NCBI GenBank assembly: GCA_005239635.1
Contig: SBBQ01000021.1
Span: forward strand, 1-64,000
DNA: 64,000 nucleotides
Origin: Uliginosibacterium gangwonense
GTDB taxonomy: Bacteria > Pseudomonadota > Gammaproteobacteria > Burkholderiales > Rhodocyclaceae
Direction of reading: 5' to 3'
A program made the position numbers and the translations under genes. The notes under the pieces are model-generated. The model was given only the letters and a program-made list of their open reading frames with translations. It made no database searches and was not told where the DNA came from. Positions 8,984 to 17,756 of this stretch are shown in pieces (within the stretch, counting starts at the first letter, position 1; the number at the start of each line of letters is the position of its first letter).

Positions 8984-11900
8984 TTAGCTGCTACGAACTT
9001 CGCCTAAGCTTGTGGCGATAGATAACTTACTAGAAACAGCACGCACTCTAAAACTCGCCAAGCCACCCAGTAAAACGGTGAGCATTAAAAAGCGCGGCGC
9101 ATCAATGACGGTATCAAAAACACCGACGACTAAAACTGCGGTAAGCGATGCACAAACGGCTGCAGCGAGCAGATCATTTTGTAGCGCTGCACGAATACTG
9201 CGCTTGAGTGCAAATGCTACAAAAGCCAGCCACGCCAATATGCCCAGCCAACCTTGGTCGAACAACACCGCGACGGGCAGGCTTTTGGCGTGCCATTGCA
9301 GGTGGCTATCCGTAGCAAAAAACCAGTGGTCCATGCCCTTGGCAAAATTGCCATTGCTCACCAGTTGTTGCCCTGTCGGGCTGATTAACTGAACATCCGT
9401 AACATCAATTTCTGCTGCTTCATTTGGGTTGTAGAGTGACAACTTGATAGGCTGCGTGAACAACCTCTTTTGATGCACCAAGTTGTTTGTAGGAACAGTT
9501 AGTTCCAGTGGCTTCCACACATCAACTTCATCACCCAGTGCCAACTTTGTCCATGCACATTGCGATGAGGCCAACATCCATTTAGCACACAACGGCACAT
9601 CGACTCTTGCTTGCGGCGTGTGCGAGCGTAACTTCAATTTAAGCTGCAAGGTGTTGCCCGGCTGCACATCTACAAATTGCTCGATGTACATTGATTCGCC
9701 CGGCGTTAAACGAATAAAGTTTTGGTCTAGTGTGTTGTCTTGCAGGAGACGATATGACGCAGGCCGGTGCGCATCATGGCTACGCCAAAAACTCGTCTCC
9801 GGCATTCGCCCCACACCCATGCCGAAAAGTTGCACCAGCGCTGTGTCGTCACGCATTGACAACACTTCTTGCCAATGCGAGGTGCGCACGCCCACATCTT
9901 GGTTAAGCATGCCCATACGTTTTTGTGCGAACCCACCTTGATACATAGGTAGCACAAGCACCGCAATGCCGCACAACACAACGATTGGCAAAATGCGCGT
10001 CAGCGTTTTGGTTTGCTTTTGCAGCATGACGAAAACCGTGAGCACCAGTAGGCCCGCAGCTAAAGCGGTGTAACCGCTACGCGAATACGTAACCAACATG
10101 GCATAGGCACTCGCCGCGAGTAAGCCAAGCGCAGCTATACGTAGCCAAAGTGAGCGCGCTTTAATCACCCACAACAATAAGAAGGGTGCTGTGGCGGCAA
10201 TAAAGCATTCAATATATGCACCGCCAGTATGAATTGCGGAGAACAAAGCGGTTGCGCGGTAATCGGCATTAAAGTCGAGCAAATGCGTAATCGTCACCCG
10301 CTCCCACAGTACCGCCAGAACCGTGAGCAACAAGCCAACACTCATGCCGACCGCAAAATGATGGCGCGTATTCCAACCCACGCGACGCATGGTGCGTGCT
10401 AATAAAATCAAACACACTGCCCACATCAAACCACGCGTAATTCTGAGCGCGTTATACGGGCTGTAGTAATTGGCAAAGCTGTTGATATCTGTTGCTTGGA
10501 ATGGCCACAGCGCGATGACCGTGCTCACTGCGTAGCTCAAACACAACAGCCCCACCGACACAATGAGCGCAGCATCATGTGATGAACGTTGTGTACGTTT
10601 TGGCGTGCGCGTAAAGGCTATCGGCACAAGGACCAACAACAGCAAATCGAATTCATCGAAATAGAAGCGGCCTGTCCAAGGTGCCAAATCAAACACCGGC
10701 ATTAATGTAGGCACGACAACAAAGATTGCCACCGGCACCCACCATACAATCGCTGCTGCAAGCAGGATCACCGCTGCAATTAAACCGTTTGCACTTGGAA
10801 AATTAGCAATCGAAACTGCTGCCAAAGCAGCACAAACCACAACCACTACGCCACTGAGCATGTTCAGACGTCTAGGCTTGGCCACATGCACTAAATCTCT
10901 TGTTGATTCCGCCTGATCCTGCTCGGCAGGATGAGCCACATTGCGGCCAACATGTTCCCCCGCTTTTGCCGCCCGCCCCTGCGCGATTGGCAACGCAGCA
11001 ACAACTTCGCCTTGCAGCGCATCGGACTTGGAGACTGAGCGTCGCTTGCCGGCTGTATACAAATATTCCGCCAATTTGCAGACTGACCAGGCGGAAAGCC
11101 CTCCGAGCAAAATGTTGGTGGGGTCAGGATGCACGCCCTGAATAAACAACTTACCGGTCTCGACGATGAGTGCCAAACAAGCTGCCGTCCATAGCGCAGC
11201 CTTGGGCCCACGCATGGACAACCAGATGAGCAGCCCGATAGGGGCATACATCAAGACTACGCTGACCAAGCTCACCAGCGCTTTCGCTTCTGTCGTGAAG
11301 TAGTGATAGTAGAAGGGCAGAAAACGAACCGCTTCAAACTTGCTTGCAACGGACTCACCCGTAAACCAATGATTGGCAAACCAATTATTAGCGGCAAATA
11401 AAAGCAGCAGATAAGCCGCAAAGGCTAGCCATCGCGTTGAACGAGAGAGCGATCTTAGTTTTTGAATCAGGTGCGCACGATTTTGCCAACTCACCACGCC
11501 CAACTGCATGCCCACCATGCGCGTTATGACTGATGCGCCTTGACTTTGACCAGAGGCAATAAAAAACTGCGCAAGCTCGATGACCACGCCCAACAACATG
11601 CCATACACACCCGCCTGGGTTTTACTTGTCGTCTTTCTTTTATCTTGATACGCCAACAACCAACCCAACGGTACCGTGAGCGCAACTTCAAGCATCAACT
11701 TAAAAACCGTTGCGGCGCTATTGCTCTCCGCCGCCAACCACCAACCCAAAGCATCTGATGCGGCCTTGCGCTCAATCTCACGCCAAGACACCAACAGATC
11801 AAATGGAAACAAGGCAAAGATGACATACCAGGCCGCGTAGGCTTGGAGCAGCAAACGTAGCTGCCCAGAGGTCGCCAGATTGGCAAATGAGGCGAGCACC

Positions 11901-12319
11901 CCTCTAAACCATTCGCGCAATTGGGCTGCCAACGCAGCACCCATCAGGGTACCGACACATTCCGCCATAATGTCGTTGAGTGAAACCGTGCGCTGTGGAA
12001 ACCACAGCTGCGTAAACTCAACGCCAACCGCTAAAGCACAGCCAAAGCCGATTGCCAGCAAAGCCGCCATGGCCCGACTGCAAGCAAAACGCGATGCCAG
12101 AAGAAATGCGGTCAAAAATCCGACCGGCACATACAAGACACCATTGGCAACCCAGTCGGCACGCGACTCGATTCCCAAGCGCAAAAATGGAATATGTTGA
12201 AATGCTTCGAGCGCTTCGGGAAATGGCCGGGCGACGAACTGAAGAGGAACTAAGCTACCGTAAATGACAAATACGAGGTAGCCCAGCCATAGCAGTAAGA
12301 TTGGATGACGTTGCGACAT
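8984..12319 (-). CDS. Three VanZ-like modules fused to an O-antigen ligase (Wzy_C)-type membrane protein
   Basis: A 1111-residue polytopic membrane protein. Residues ~1-150 are a VanZ-like module (DWVANGVLYVPVG, VEFTQLWFP, SLNDIMAECVGT). Weaker VanZ-like copies follow at ~160-285 (VIELAQFF) and ~300-425 (FLPFYYHYF, VETGKLFIQG, DPTNILLGG). After a charged linker, residues ~480-860 carry the helices of an O-antigen ligase/polymerase, with LVTYSRSGYTALAAG before the large periplasmic loop. That loop holds an inserted beta-rich segment ending VSNGNFAKGMDHW, like a carbohydrate-binding fold, then a His and FDQGWLGILAWL before the last helices. Wzy_C enzymes join or polymerise surface glycans; VanZ function is poorly known. 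No other glycan genes are adjacent. Substrate unknown. Confidence 0.75.
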   Translation of the reverse strand: MSQRHPILLLWLGYLVFVIYGSLVPLQFVARPFPEALEAFQHIPFLRLGIESRADWVANGVLYVPVGFLTAFLLASRFACSRAMAALLAIGFGCALAVGVEFTQLWFPQRTVSLNDIMAECVGTLMGAALAAQLREWFRGVLASFANLATSGQLRLLLQAYAAWYVIFALFPFDLLVSWREIERKAASDALGWWLAAESNSAATVFKLMLEVALTVPLGWLLAYQDKRKTTSKTQAGVYGMLLGVVIELAQFFIASGQSQGASVITRMVGMQLGVVSWQNRAHLIQKLRSLSRSTRWLAFAAYLLLLFAANNWFANHWFTGESVASKFEAVRFLPFYYHYFTTEAKALVSLVSVVLMYAPIGLLIWLSMRGPKAALWTAACLALIVETGKLFIQGVHPDPTNILLGGLSAWSVCKLAEYLYTAGKRRSVSKSDALQGEVVAALPIAQGRAAKAGEHVGRNVAHPAEQDQAESTRDLVHVAKPRRLNMLSGVVVVVCAALAAVSIANFPSANGLIAAVILLAAAIVWWVPVAIFVVVPTLMPVFDLAPWTGRFYFDEFDLLLLVLVPIAFTRTPKRTQRSSHDAALIVSVGLLCLSYAVSTVIALWPFQATDINSFANYYSPYNALRITRGLMWAVCLILLARTMRRVGWNTRHHFAVGMSVGLLLTVLAVLWERVTITHLLDFNADYRATALFSAIHTGGAYIECFIAATAPFLLLWVIKARSLWLRIAALGLLAASAYAMLVTYSRSGYTALAAGLLVLTVFVMLQKQTKTLTRILPIVVLCGIAVLVLPMYQGGFAQKRMGMLNQDVGVRTSHWQEVLSMRDDTALVQLFGMGVGRMPETSFWRSHDAHRPASYRLLQDNTLDQNFIRLTPGESMYIEQFVDVQPGNTLQLKLKLRSHTPQARVDVPLCAKWMLASSQCAWTKLALGDEVDVWKPLELTVPTNNLVHQKRLFTQPIKLSLYNPNEAAEIDVTDVQLISPTGQQLVSNGNFAKGMDHWFFATDSHLQWHAKSLPVAVLFDQGWLGILAWLAFVAFALKRSIRAALQNDLLAAAVCASLTAVLVVGVFDTVIDAPRFLMLTVLLGGLASFRVRAVSSKLSIATSLGEVRSS

Positions 12320-12495
12320 TCGCCAGCAGCGTTATGTTAGTAAGAATGCCGATCCTACCAGTTTTCAGGTCATCACAAGACAATGCATCTGGATGCGATT
12401 CAACTGACTCGATTCAACTGTCCGTTGAAACGCTAAATGGCGTGAATGCTGTTCATCCTACAAACATTCGCCTTACAAATGATTAACGTTAGACC

Positions 12496-12933
12496 TTAAA
12501 CGTCAACATCGACATCAGCATCCACTTCTGCTTTGGCAAAGGCCTGCCACATTCGATGCGTGTCTAACTGGTGGCGAAATTTTTTAACACGACCCGCCGC
12601 ATCGAAATGAAATAAATGCACCTCTTCTGGTTCATGCAGTATTTCACCCGTGCGACGTAGCCTTACTTCAACATCAACAACACTCACCACTCGAGCATCT
12701 TGCGCTTGCAAAATGCACAGCGGTGCAAAGCGCCGGATTTCAAACTCCTGCACCAAGGTGCTGAGAAAATCGACAACCCCCGCATGACCATAACGCGATT
12801 TGAGGCACGGCAAACTCACAGACAAAGGGCCGTAATCCCATTCCACATCGGGTGAGACGTAGCCCAGAAGCGTGTTCACATCGCCTAGCCCAAAAGCTTG
12901 GTAAATCGCCTCTACTGTTTTGGCGTTTTGCAT
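12496..12933 (-). CDS. SnoaL/NTF2-like protein
   Basis: Small cytosolic protein of 145 residues. The opening TVEAIYQAFGLGDVNTLLGYVSPDVEW is the usual start of the SnoaL-like alpha+beta cone fold, which serves as ketosteroid isomerase, polyketide cyclase or simple ligand-binding domain. EEVHLFHFDAAGRVKKFRHQLDT is the closing strand pair. No catalytic set can be assigned from sequence. The tail is an acidic repeat, EVDADVDVDV, encoded by near-repeated GTCGATGTTGAC-type codons. The gene lies alone, about 175 bases downstream of the start of the VanZ/ligase gene and 210 bases past the end of the TonB receptor gene. Fold likely; role unknown. Confidence 0.65.
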   Translation of the reverse strand: MQNAKTVEAIYQAFGLGDVNTLLGYVSPDVEWDYGPLSVSLPCLKSRYGHAGVVDFLSTLVQEFEIRRFAPLCILQAQDARVVSVVDVEVRLRRTGEILHEPEEVHLFHFDAAGRVKKFRHQLDTHRMWQAFAKAEVDADVDVDV

Positions 12934-13034
12934 GTCAGCTCCCTTCGCGTCATTCAGATGTCTGGCTAGAGCGCTATCTCATCTACGCCATCAACCACAT
13001 TACGTAGAATTGCTGCATTTGGTTGCACCAAAAC

Positions 13035-13058
13035 AAAACGGGCCTGCAGGGCCGTTTT
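13035..13058 (-). terminator. Terminator of the TonB receptor gene, bidirectional form
   Basis: AAAACGG-g-CC-tgca-GG-g-CCGTTTT is a symmetric stem with a central CCTGCAGG and one G-G mismatch, with A and T runs on either side. It lies 86 bases after the receptor stop. A TTGCCAAT repeat follows at about 13058-13065. Confidence 0.7.
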
Positions 13059-13143
13059 GCCAATCATGTCGCACTAAGCTGGCTCACTAACACGATGAGA
13101 CCTTGGCTGACAGCACGCCTAGAAAATTATGTTTCGCGCACAC

Positions 13144-15279
13144 TTAGAACTTCATGCGCACACCAAGACGCAAAGCGCGCGGCTCAGCCGGGTGGGTGTG
13201 TACATCATTCACAGCCGCACCTTCACCTGCCAATTGTGACTCGTAGTAGTAGTCGATATCGCTTGTTTGGCGATTGAACAGATTGAGTACATCAAGGGTC
13301 AGTTTGGTATTGGCACTCAGCTTGTAGCCCAACTGTACATTGACTAGGGTAGAACTCATTGAGCGCACAGAGTTGTCTTCAATGAGTGGGCGCGGACCAA
13401 AATAACGTACGCGCACGCCACCCGACCATACATTGCCGCGATCGTATGTCGCGCCAATGGATGCTGTTTTCTCCAGCGCGCCGGGAATGTGGTTCCCTGT
13501 TCCAGTATCTTGCGTGAAACGCGAGCGTGATACCGCGAGGTCAACATCAATCATCATGCCGCGCATGGGGGTCCAATAATTAGCCCATTCCACGCCTGTT
13601 CTTCGGCTAGGCGAACTCGCTTCTGTTGTGCCTGCATCCCCCACGAACAAAAGTTCGGAAGCCAAGTCCAAGCGCCAAAGCGATAGCGAAGTTTGCAAAT
13701 TAGGCACAATCGCCGAGCGTAAACCTAACTCATAACTCTTCGCGCGTACTAAGGGTGTCGCCTTTTGAAGAGGATTACCATCACAATCATTTGTAGTACC
13801 AAAATTAGCCCCACATCGGCTATCTGGATTCACTGTGATCGTTGTGCCGCGCGCGTCATTACTATGAAAACCATAACCTGCATTGAAGTAATATTCGGTT
13901 TTGTTCCACGGCCCAAAAATGAGTGCCAATTTCGGGCTGAAGATATGATCACGTACCGCGCCTGAGTTCGCCGCTGTATCGCTATTCACTTTGAACGAGT
14001 AAAAATCTGCGCGCAGACCTATGATGCTGCGGAACTTCTCGTGCCATTGAGTTTGGTTTTCGCCGTATAGCGCAAAACTGTCTTCGTTTACACGATCATT
14101 GCGAATCGTCGATTGATCTTGGCGTTGTGTTGATAGGCTGAGCGCCACTTTGCCAATACGGTCTAAGCGTGACTGCACACCCAACGTCCAGTCCGAAGCT
14201 TTGCCACCCATCTCGGCATACCACGTGTGCGCGGCATCAAAGCCATAGACCTTGCGCCGGTCAGCCTGATGAAACTGGTCACCCGGCGTGGGGCAACCCT
14301 GCGTGCAGAAGGTGAAGTTGGACCATAGGTCGAGACTGTAATCGATGAAGTAGGCATTAGCGCGCGACCAGCCTTTTTCGCCCTTGGCAGACCATTCGCC
14401 TGAAACACTGTAGCGCTCCGTGCGCCCACCATCACTTGGGTCGAGATTGCCGAAGCGGTCTATCAAGCCAGAATTGATTGCGCGTTGCGGCACCTGATCA
14501 GTCGAGGTCCACCCTGCCTTGTACGCCATGGCGGTGAGCGCCCAACCATTGCTGCGCGTACCTTCGCTATAACGCAGCACGCCATTGAGCTTTTCCATGC
14601 TCTCAGGCACTTTCCACGGGCCATCGTTACCCATCCACTCAAGGCCATACAGCAAGTTACCATTGGCAATAGCGGGCGAACCAACCAATAAGCCACGACG
14701 ATAGTTGTGCTCACCCAAGGTCATGCTGACATACGGTGCATCGACCTTGCGAGCGTATTCAATACTGGCGGAACCTGCAGTTGCAAAGTCGCCGGTATCA
14801 GCTGCATAGGTACCTTTGCGGTATTGCAGACGATCTACCAATTCTGGAATCAAAAAATTTAAGTCTGAGTAGCCTTGTCCATGTCCATGCGTACGCATAT
14901 TGACCGGCATACCCATCACTGTGGTTGCAAAGTCTGTGCCGTGGTCCAGATTAAAGCCGCGCAAGTAATATTGATTCGCCTTGCCATCTCCACTATGTTG
15001 CGAGATCACCAAACCCGGTACCACTTCCAATACTTCTGCTGGACGCAGTAGCGGCCGATTCTCTAATTGTGCTGCAGTAACGGTGCCTTCACTGGCTGTT
15101 GATGCTTCGCCAATCAGACCTTCATGCTGCGCGGTAACTTCGATGGTTTCGAGCGTTTGTACCCCGCCGGCCATCACTGGCTGCATCCCAATTAACGCGT
15201 ACATCATGGCAGCCCTAATGCCCATACACACACTCCCTGCGCACTGCATGCCCTTCCACTGATTTTGTTGCCTCATCAT
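13144..15279 (-). CDS. TonB-dependent outer-membrane receptor, probably for nickel
   Basis: A 711-residue outer-membrane receptor that would use TonB energy to import a metal complex. The N-terminus is a signal peptide (IRAAMMYALIGMQPVMAGG); the true start may be the ATG at 15279 or a later one preceding MGIRAAMM, which has a GGGAG ribosome site. LETIEVTA is a TonB-box-like segment, then the plug domain ~60-190 (LENRPLLRPAEVLEVVPGL, YLRGFNLDHGTDFATTV, HGHGQGYSDLNFL). The rest is a beta-barrel ending in the canonical Phe (LGVRMKF). It follows hoxN, nikR and the hydrogenase genes, which makes nickel the best guess; cobalt is possible. A terminator after hoxN and a conserved site upstream suggest its own nickel-responsive promoter. 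Confidence 0.85.
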   Translation of the reverse strand: MMRQQNQWKGMQCAGSVCMGIRAAMMYALIGMQPVMAGGVQTLETIEVTAQHEGLIGEASTASEGTVTAAQLENRPLLRPAEVLEVVPGLVISQHSGDGKANQYYLRGFNLDHGTDFATTVMGMPVNMRTHGHGQGYSDLNFLIPELVDRLQYRKGTYAADTGDFATAGSASIEYARKVDAPYVSMTLGEHNYRRGLLVGSPAIANGNLLYGLEWMGNDGPWKVPESMEKLNGVLRYSEGTRSNGWALTAMAYKAGWTSTDQVPQRAINSGLIDRFGNLDPSDGGRTERYSVSGEWSAKGEKGWSRANAYFIDYSLDLWSNFTFCTQGCPTPGDQFHQADRRKVYGFDAAHTWYAEMGGKASDWTLGVQSRLDRIGKVALSLSTQRQDQSTIRNDRVNEDSFALYGENQTQWHEKFRSIIGLRADFYSFKVNSDTAANSGAVRDHIFSPKLALIFGPWNKTEYYFNAGYGFHSNDARGTTITVNPDSRCGANFGTTNDCDGNPLQKATPLVRAKSYELGLRSAIVPNLQTSLSLWRLDLASELLFVGDAGTTEASSPSRRTGVEWANYWTPMRGMMIDVDLAVSRSRFTQDTGTGNHIPGALEKTASIGATYDRGNVWSGGVRVRYFGPRPLIEDNSVRSMSSTLVNVQLGYKLSANTKLTLDVLNLFNRQTSDIDYYYESQLAGEGAAVNDVHTHPAEPRALRLGVRMKF

Positions 15280-15330
15280 TTCCCGCCCTCACATCGTATG
15301 AAATATTTTTAATTTGTATGACCAAGTGGC
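15280..15330 (-). promoter_or_regulatory. Candidate metal-responsive promoter of the TonB receptor
   Basis: Written on the plus strand, GTATGA occurs at 15296-15301 and 15316-15321 (as TTGTATGA), 20 bases apart, separated by an AT-rich tract. On the coding strand this reads TCATAC-N14-TCATAC. TCATAC/GTATGA is the half-site of the known E. coli NikR operator, but there the halves are inverted, here direct. The same TCATACAA string lies upstream of hoxN. Confidence 0.35.
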
Positions 15331-15355
15331 AAAAAAACGCGCCGGTTAGGCGCGT
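15331..15355 (-). terminator. Rho-independent terminator overlapping the hoxN stop codon
   Basis: On the minus strand ACGCGCC-taacc-GGCGCGT followed by a run of seven T. The loop holds the hoxN TAA (15348-15346), so the last codons of hoxN form the first arm of the stem. Confidence 0.85.
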
Positions 15356-16200
15356 GAAGTCTCTACCCGAAGGTTCGATTTTGCTTGGGTTTGTGCCAAC
15401 CAACGCCCAGCCAGAAAACTTAAAAGCACTATGGCAACTACAAGCGCACCGAAGGCGAGTTCTTTGCCTTCGCTCCAATCCGACACCATGGATGAACACG
15501 CTTTGGCAATGCCAAAGCTAGCCACCAACAAACTCACACCTGATACGGCCAAACTCATGACGCGCGAAGCGACACAAGCCATCTCGTCTGAACGTTGAAT
15601 CAGGCGAGAAATCCAAAATCCATTAATACCATCGGTAATCAACATACCCAGTAAAAACAGGCCCGACAGCACGAGTGCAGATTGCCAACCGCCGTATTGG
15701 CTTGCCGTGAGTGCAAACAAAGCAGCTTGGCTCATGGTGTCGAACGACAACGCGAACAAAGCACCTACACCCATGATGGACAGGGGATGCGAAATTTGTG
15801 AGAAACGGTTGAAGATGAAACCCAACGGGCCGGTACGCAGACCAATCGGCTTCACCATTTCATTCGGGCGGGTACGCAGCACAGCCGCGATATTGACCAC
15901 ACCGATACCTAATAGAAAGAGGATCGAGAACCAGGTGCCGAAAGATTCTAACCACGCCGGCACATGCCAAACTGAGGCCATGGACGAAACGATAAGGGCC
16001 ACGAGCACGACAACGCAGCCATGACCCAAAGAAAACAAGGTGCCACACATACGCGCCAACTTAGCGTTGCCGCGTGCGTTATAACGCGTCAAACCATCAA
16101 TGGTGGCGAGGTGGTCGGCATCAAAGCCGTGTTTGAGGCCCAACAAAAACACAACAGCAGCCAGCGCAACAAAATCATGGGGCAGTGCATTTGCTTCCAT
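15346..16200 (-). CDS. hoxN: NiCoT-family nickel/cobalt permease HoxN
   Basis: High-affinity nickel importer of the inner membrane, supplying metal for the [NiFe] centre. 284 residues with about eight hydrophobic segments. The NiCoT signature HX4DH is present in the second segment: LKHGFDADHLATIDGLTRY. FSLGHGCVVV and SFDTMSQAALFALTAS match other family motifs. I chose the ATG at 16200 because AAGGAG lies about 9 bases upstream; a TTG at 16209 would abut the ribosome site. hoxN is the last gene of the hydrogenase locus, 148 bases after hoxJ, and ends in a terminator. HoxN occupies a similar place in R. eutropha. Permease family sure; Ni preferred over Co by context. Confidence 0.9.
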   Translation of the reverse strand: MEANALPHDFVALAAVVFLLGLKHGFDADHLATIDGLTRYNARGNAKLARMCGTLFSLGHGCVVVLVALIVSSMASVWHVPAWLESFGTWFSILFLLGIGVVNIAAVLRTRPNEMVKPIGLRTGPLGFIFNRFSQISHPLSIMGVGALFALSFDTMSQAALFALTASQYGGWQSALVLSGLFLLGMLITDGINGFWISRLIQRSDEMACVASRVMSLAVSGVSLLVASFGIAKACSSMVSDWSEGKELAFGALVVAIVLLSFLAGRWLAQTQAKSNLRVETSRA

Positions 16201-16248
16201 CAGCCACAACTCCTTGCTTTCAACACATCCAGGCTGGTCTCAACGCTG

Positions 16249-16270
16249 GTTTCATACAATTATTTACAAG
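16249..16270 (-). promoter_or_regulatory. Candidate NikR-type site upstream of hoxN
   Basis: Plus-strand TCATACAA at 16252-16259 (preceded by GGTT and followed by an AT-rich tract and ACAAG) matches the sequence upstream of the TonB receptor. It lies about 50-60 bases before the hoxN start. The nikR gene itself is two genes upstream. Confidence 0.3.
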
Positions 16271-16348
16271 TTCCTACACAAGATCAAGCCTAAATTTAGT
16301 CTGCTGCGCCGCACATACTGCTGTCAGCCTGGGTATATTTTAAAAGTA

Positions 16349-17743
16349 TTAATGGGAATCAGGGTTTACCGAGCTTTGGCAAAGCGGCAAGGCAACAACA
16401 AATTGTGCACCGCCATCTGGGTGATTATTCACCGAGAGCTGGCCACCGTGCCTTTCAACAATGCCGTAACTGATTGAGAGGCCCAGCCCAGTGCCCTTTC
16501 CTACCGGCTTGGTGGTAAAGAAAGGGTCAAAAATTTGGCGCAAATGGCCTGCATCAATGCCGGCGCCATTGTCATGCAAACGCACATGGGCAAACGAAGG
16601 GCCTTTTTCAACGGTGATATGCAACTTGGGCTCTTTAACACCGGCCGTTGCATCCATCGCGTTTTGCACGAGGTTCATAAACACCTGCTGCATTTGCCCT
16701 TCTGAACCAGAAACTTGTATGTCGCTTGGCAAATCCATGTCGACCACAAAACGCGTAGAACCGGCCTTCTGCACCCAGTGGACAGCACGTTCAATGGTTT
16801 CAACCAAATTAAATTGGTCGTTCTCTTCACGATCTAGCGCAGAGAATCGTTTCAGGTTATCCACGATGTCTCGCGTACGCTCAGCGCCTTCTACGGTACC
16901 TTCAATCAGCGGTTCTAAATCGCCCACCACACGATCAATTCGCAACTCTTGACGCAAAGCTTCGCGCTCTTCTAGCGAGGCCCCTGCATGGAGCGCATGC
17001 AGGTATTTTTGTAGCCGGTCGGTATAGCGGCGCAAAGCGTGCACATTGCCCAAAATAAAACTAATGGGGTTATTCAGTTCGTGCGCCACGCCCGCCACCA
17101 GTCGACCTAGTGACGCCATTTTTTCTGAGTGCAACAACTGCTGTTGTGTACGCTTGAGTTCTTCGTGCGCGTCTCGCAACGCTTGGTAAGCACGTCGCAA
17201 CTCGCCCACCGGACGGCCCGTAATAACGTGCCCGACTAATTTACCAAGCGATGAAAACCGTCCTGTGCAATTGAGCGAAACCGGCATGGCGCCGCCTTCA
17301 GCGGTTTTGAGATTCAATTCGCAATCGTGTTGCGTTTCACCCGATCCTTGCAGGAGCTGCTCCACCATTTCACGCGAAGGCTGATCGGCAAACAAATCAA
17401 ACACAGACGAGCCACGCAGTTGCTCACTTGGGCGACCGGTAAAACGCACCAGCGATTCGTTTACGTCTTCAATTACGCCAGCGCGATTACACACAATCAG
17501 AATGTCTGAAATAGACGTCAGCACACTCAGAATAAAATTCTGGCTGTCTTCTAATGCAGCGTTTTTTTCTTCGAGCGCAACTTCGTAGCGCAGCAGGTCC
17601 GAGTACACCTCATCCATTTTTTGGATGACGCTAATCCACGCCTGATCACCCAGACCTTCGCTCGCGCCCAGTTCTGGCACGGCCTCACCTGCCAGAATTT
17701 GTGAAGGCGTTTGTTGCATACCGGGCGAATGTGGATCAGCCAT
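16349..17743 (-). CDS. hoxJ: Hydrogen-signalling sensor histidine kinase HoxJ
   Basis: Soluble kinase that couples the H2-sensing hydrogenase HoxBC to the regulator HoxA. In R. eutropha it phosphorylates, and thereby inactivates, HoxA when H2 is absent. The ATG at 17743 gives MADPHSPG, 13 bases after the nikR stop. 464 residues: coiled segment ~40-70, PAS ~70-185, coiled coil, then the phospho-acceptor helix with His221 in HELNNP, and an ATPase domain with N box (NLVQNAMDA), DNGAGID, FDPFFTTK and GKGTGLGLS intact. It therefore looks catalytically competent; the well-known inactive allele of strain H16 carries a Gly-to-Ser change, and the glycines of these boxes are all present here. No membrane segments. 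Confidence 0.92.
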   Translation of the reverse strand: MADPHSPGMQQTPSQILAGEAVPELGASEGLGDQAWISVIQKMDEVYSDLLRYEVALEEKNAALEDSQNFILSVLTSISDILIVCNRAGVIEDVNESLVRFTGRPSEQLRGSSVFDLFADQPSREMVEQLLQGSGETQHDCELNLKTAEGGAMPVSLNCTGRFSSLGKLVGHVITGRPVGELRRAYQALRDAHEELKRTQQQLLHSEKMASLGRLVAGVAHELNNPISFILGNVHALRRYTDRLQKYLHALHAGASLEEREALRQELRIDRVVGDLEPLIEGTVEGAERTRDIVDNLKRFSALDREENDQFNLVETIERAVHWVQKAGSTRFVVDMDLPSDIQVSGSEGQMQQVFMNLVQNAMDATAGVKEPKLHITVEKGPSFAHVRLHDNGAGIDAGHLRQIFDPFFTTKPVGKGTGLGLSISYGIVERHGGQLSVNNHPDGGAQFVVALPLCQSSVNPDSH

Positions 17744-17756
17744 GTCTACTACCCAC

